Below, one piece after another: positions 62,815-64,000 of a stretch of 64,000 nt of DNA. The notes under the pieces were generated by a model. It made no database searches. It worked only from the letters and a program-made list of their open reading frames with translations, and was not told the DNA's origin. Numbering within the stretch: position 1 is the stretch's first letter; every line of letters begins with the position of its first letter. The DNA comes from Paracoccus aestuariivivens (GTDB taxonomy: Bacteria > Pseudomonadota > Alphaproteobacteria > Rhodobacterales > Rhodobacteraceae): positions 682,001 through 746,000 of the forward strand of contig NZ_WMIE01000001.1 in the NCBI RefSeq assembly GCF_009711225.1, written 5' to 3'. Made by a program: the position numbers and the translations under genes.

Positions 62815-64000
62815 ATGTCGCAAAACATAGGGGCGTCCGCGACTGAACAGCAAAAGGCATTGTGGCTCAGTACCACCGCTTTCACGCTGTGTTTTGCCGT
62901 ATGGACGATATTTTCAATCATCGGCCTGTCGATCAAGGATCAACTGGGCCTTTCCGAGTTTCAGTACGGTCTTCTGATCGCAACGCCGATCCTGAGCGGT
63001 GCGTTGACCCGACTGATCCTGGGTGTCTGGACCGAGCGTTACGGTGGCCGTCTGGTTTTCTCGCTGCAGATGGTCCTGACCGGCATCGCGACCTGGGTTC
63101 TGACCTGGGCTGACAGCTATCCTACATTCCTGATCGCCGCATTGGGCGTCGGTCTGGCCGGTGGATCGTTCATCATCGGTGTTGCCTATGTCTCGAAATG
63201 GTTCCCTGCCGAACGGCAAGGGACCGCCTTGGGCATTTTCGGCATGGGCAACGTTGGCGCGGCAGTGACCAAGTTCCTTGCCCCGTTCATCCTTGTCGCA
63301 TGGGGATGGGAGGCCGTGGCCCATATCTGGGCGGGCGTCATCGCGCTGATGGGCGTGATATTCTACCTTGTCGCGCGCGATGATCCGGCCTTCGTCACAC
63401 GCAAGCAGCAAGGCATCAAATCGCCCTCTCTGGCCGAACAGTTCGCGCCGCTGAAAAACCTGCAGGTCTGGCGCTTCGGGCTGTATTACTTCTTCGTCTT
63501 CGGTGGCTTTGTCGCCCTTGCCCTGTGGCTGCCTCACTATCTGACCGCAGTCTACGGCGTGGACATCCGCGTCGCCGGTCTGTGCGCCGCCGCGTTCAGC
63601 TTCTCGGCCTCGGTGTTCCGCGCCTATGGCGGGGTGCTGTCGGACCGTTTCGGTGCGCGTTCGGTCATGTACTGGACCTTCGGCTTCTCGGCGCTGCTGC
63701 TGATCATGCTGGCCTATCCGCCGGCGGATTACACCATCCGCAGCATGCATGGACCGATCAGCTTCTCGACCGAAATGGATCTGGTGCCCTTCGTGGTCAC
63801 GGTCTTTGCGCTTGGCTTCTTCATGAGCCTCGGCAAGGCCGCGATCTTCAAACACATCCCCGTCTACTATCCGAACCATGTCGGTTCCGTTGGCGGCCTT
63901 GTCGGCATGATCGGCGGGCTGGGCGGTTTCATCCTGCCCATCGTCTTCGGCGCATTGCTGGACCTGACGGGTATCTACACATCCTGCTTCGCCCTGCTGC
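62815..64000 (+). CDS. narK: NarK nitrate/nitrite transporter, 3' end cut by window
   Basis: The first 395 residues are visible; the frame continues past the window edge. Start ATG 62815 with CAGGAG 8 bp upstream. MFS fold of the nitrate/nitrite porter family: LTRLILGVWTERYGG in TM2-loop, GMGNVGAAVTKFLAPF (nitrate signature region) and SVGGLVGMIGGLGGF late in the half. Paracoccus NarK is a fusion of an H+/nitrate symporter and a nitrate/nitrite antiporter; the fragment equals the first (NarK1) half, so the fusion cannot be confirmed. narGHJI would be expected next. Confidence 0.9.
   Translation, partial: MSQNIGASATEQQKALWLSTTAFTLCFAVWTIFSIIGLSIKDQLGLSEFQYGLLIATPILSGALTRLILGVWTERYGGRLVFSLQMVLTGIATWVLTWADSYPTFLIAALGVGLAGGSFIIGVAYVSKWFPAERQGTALGIFGMGNVGAAVTKFLAPFILVAWGWEAVAHIWAGVIALMGVIFYLVARDDPAFVTRKQQGIKSPSLAEQFAPLKNLQVWRFGLYYFFVFGGFVALALWLPHYLTAVYGVDIRVAGLCAAAFSFSASVFRAYGGVLSDRFGARSVMYWTFGFSALLLIMLAYPPADYTIRSMHGPISFSTEMDLVPFVVTVFALGFFMSLGKAAIFKHIPVYYPNHVGSVGGLVGMIGGLGGFILPIVFGALLDLTGIYTSCFALL

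Noticed and set aside
62914-63879. 321-codon leftward ORF opposite narK
   Set aside because: Antisense shadow of an MFS gene, with His/Asp/Arg/Gln-rich composition.

Overview
The window is about 64 kb of GC-rich, gene-dense alphaproteobacterial chromosome or large replicon. A Paracoccus-like member of the Rhodobacteraceae is the best guess. The strongest clue is the right edge: an FNR-family regulator without Fe-S cysteines (narR) lies divergent to narK, an arrangement known from Paracoccus nitrate respiration. The Hint-domain protein, the TRAP and tripartite tricarboxylate transporters and the rhizobial-type hydroxyproline genes fit the same group. I saw no tRNA, rRNA, insertion sequence, phage gene or CRISPR array.

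Layout from left to right. 1-4.2 kb: the 3' part of an M14-type deacylase gene, a Hint-domain protein and the minCDE division-site operon. 4.3-9.3 kb: a PcaQ-like LysR regulator divergent from a three-gene TRAP transporter, then another LysR gene. 9.8-17.9 kb: a seven-gene operon for uptake and non-phosphorylative oxidation of an L-fucose-type sugar, with a divergent IclR regulator. 18-22.3 kb: an RND efflux pair. 22.3-26.5 kb: an alpha/beta hydrolase divergent from a tctCBA transporter. 26.6-30.7 kb: a small RcnB-like secreted protein and an EmrAB-type efflux pair divergent from a TetR gene, with a 29-bp palindromic operator between them. 30.7-32.5 kb: ilvD.

32.8-43.2 kb: a hydroxyproline island. 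It holds a polar amino acid ABC transporter, a D-amino-acid (D-hydroxyproline) dehydrogenase, 4-hydroxyproline 2-epimerase, an aconitase-X cis-3-hydroxyproline dehydratase, a second proline-racemase-family protein with Ser/Thr in place of the catalytic Cys pair, a GntR regulator, a small secreted protein and the DHDPS-family deaminase. 43.4-51.5 kb: an AAE-family antiporter meets, tail to tail, a PotABCD-like ABC operon that ends in an Asp/Glu/hydantoin racemase-like gene; a GntR regulator and a GNAT acetyltransferase are divergent from that operon. 51.6-54.5 kb: a Gly-rich membrane protein and a MarR/DHA2-efflux pair. 54.5-61.2 kb: an NMT1-type ABC uptake operon with a fused double permease, translationally coupled to a glycosyltransferase, and next to it a CDP-alcohol phosphatidyltransferase coupled to a sulfatase-fold membrane protein. 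61.3-64 kb: a cytochrome b561, narR and the 5' part of narK with two FNR boxes.

As a whole this is a catabolic and transport region. It carries six multicomponent uptake systems (one TRAP, one TTT, four ABC) and three efflux systems, most next to a dedicated regulator. Two pathways can be rebuilt almost completely but each lacks final steps in the window: L-fucose lacks the diketo-acid hydrolase, and hydroxyproline lacks the alpha-ketoglutarate semialdehyde dehydrogenase and the pyrroline-2-carboxylate reductase. Four of the transporter operons have a stable hairpin directly after the substrate-binding-protein gene.
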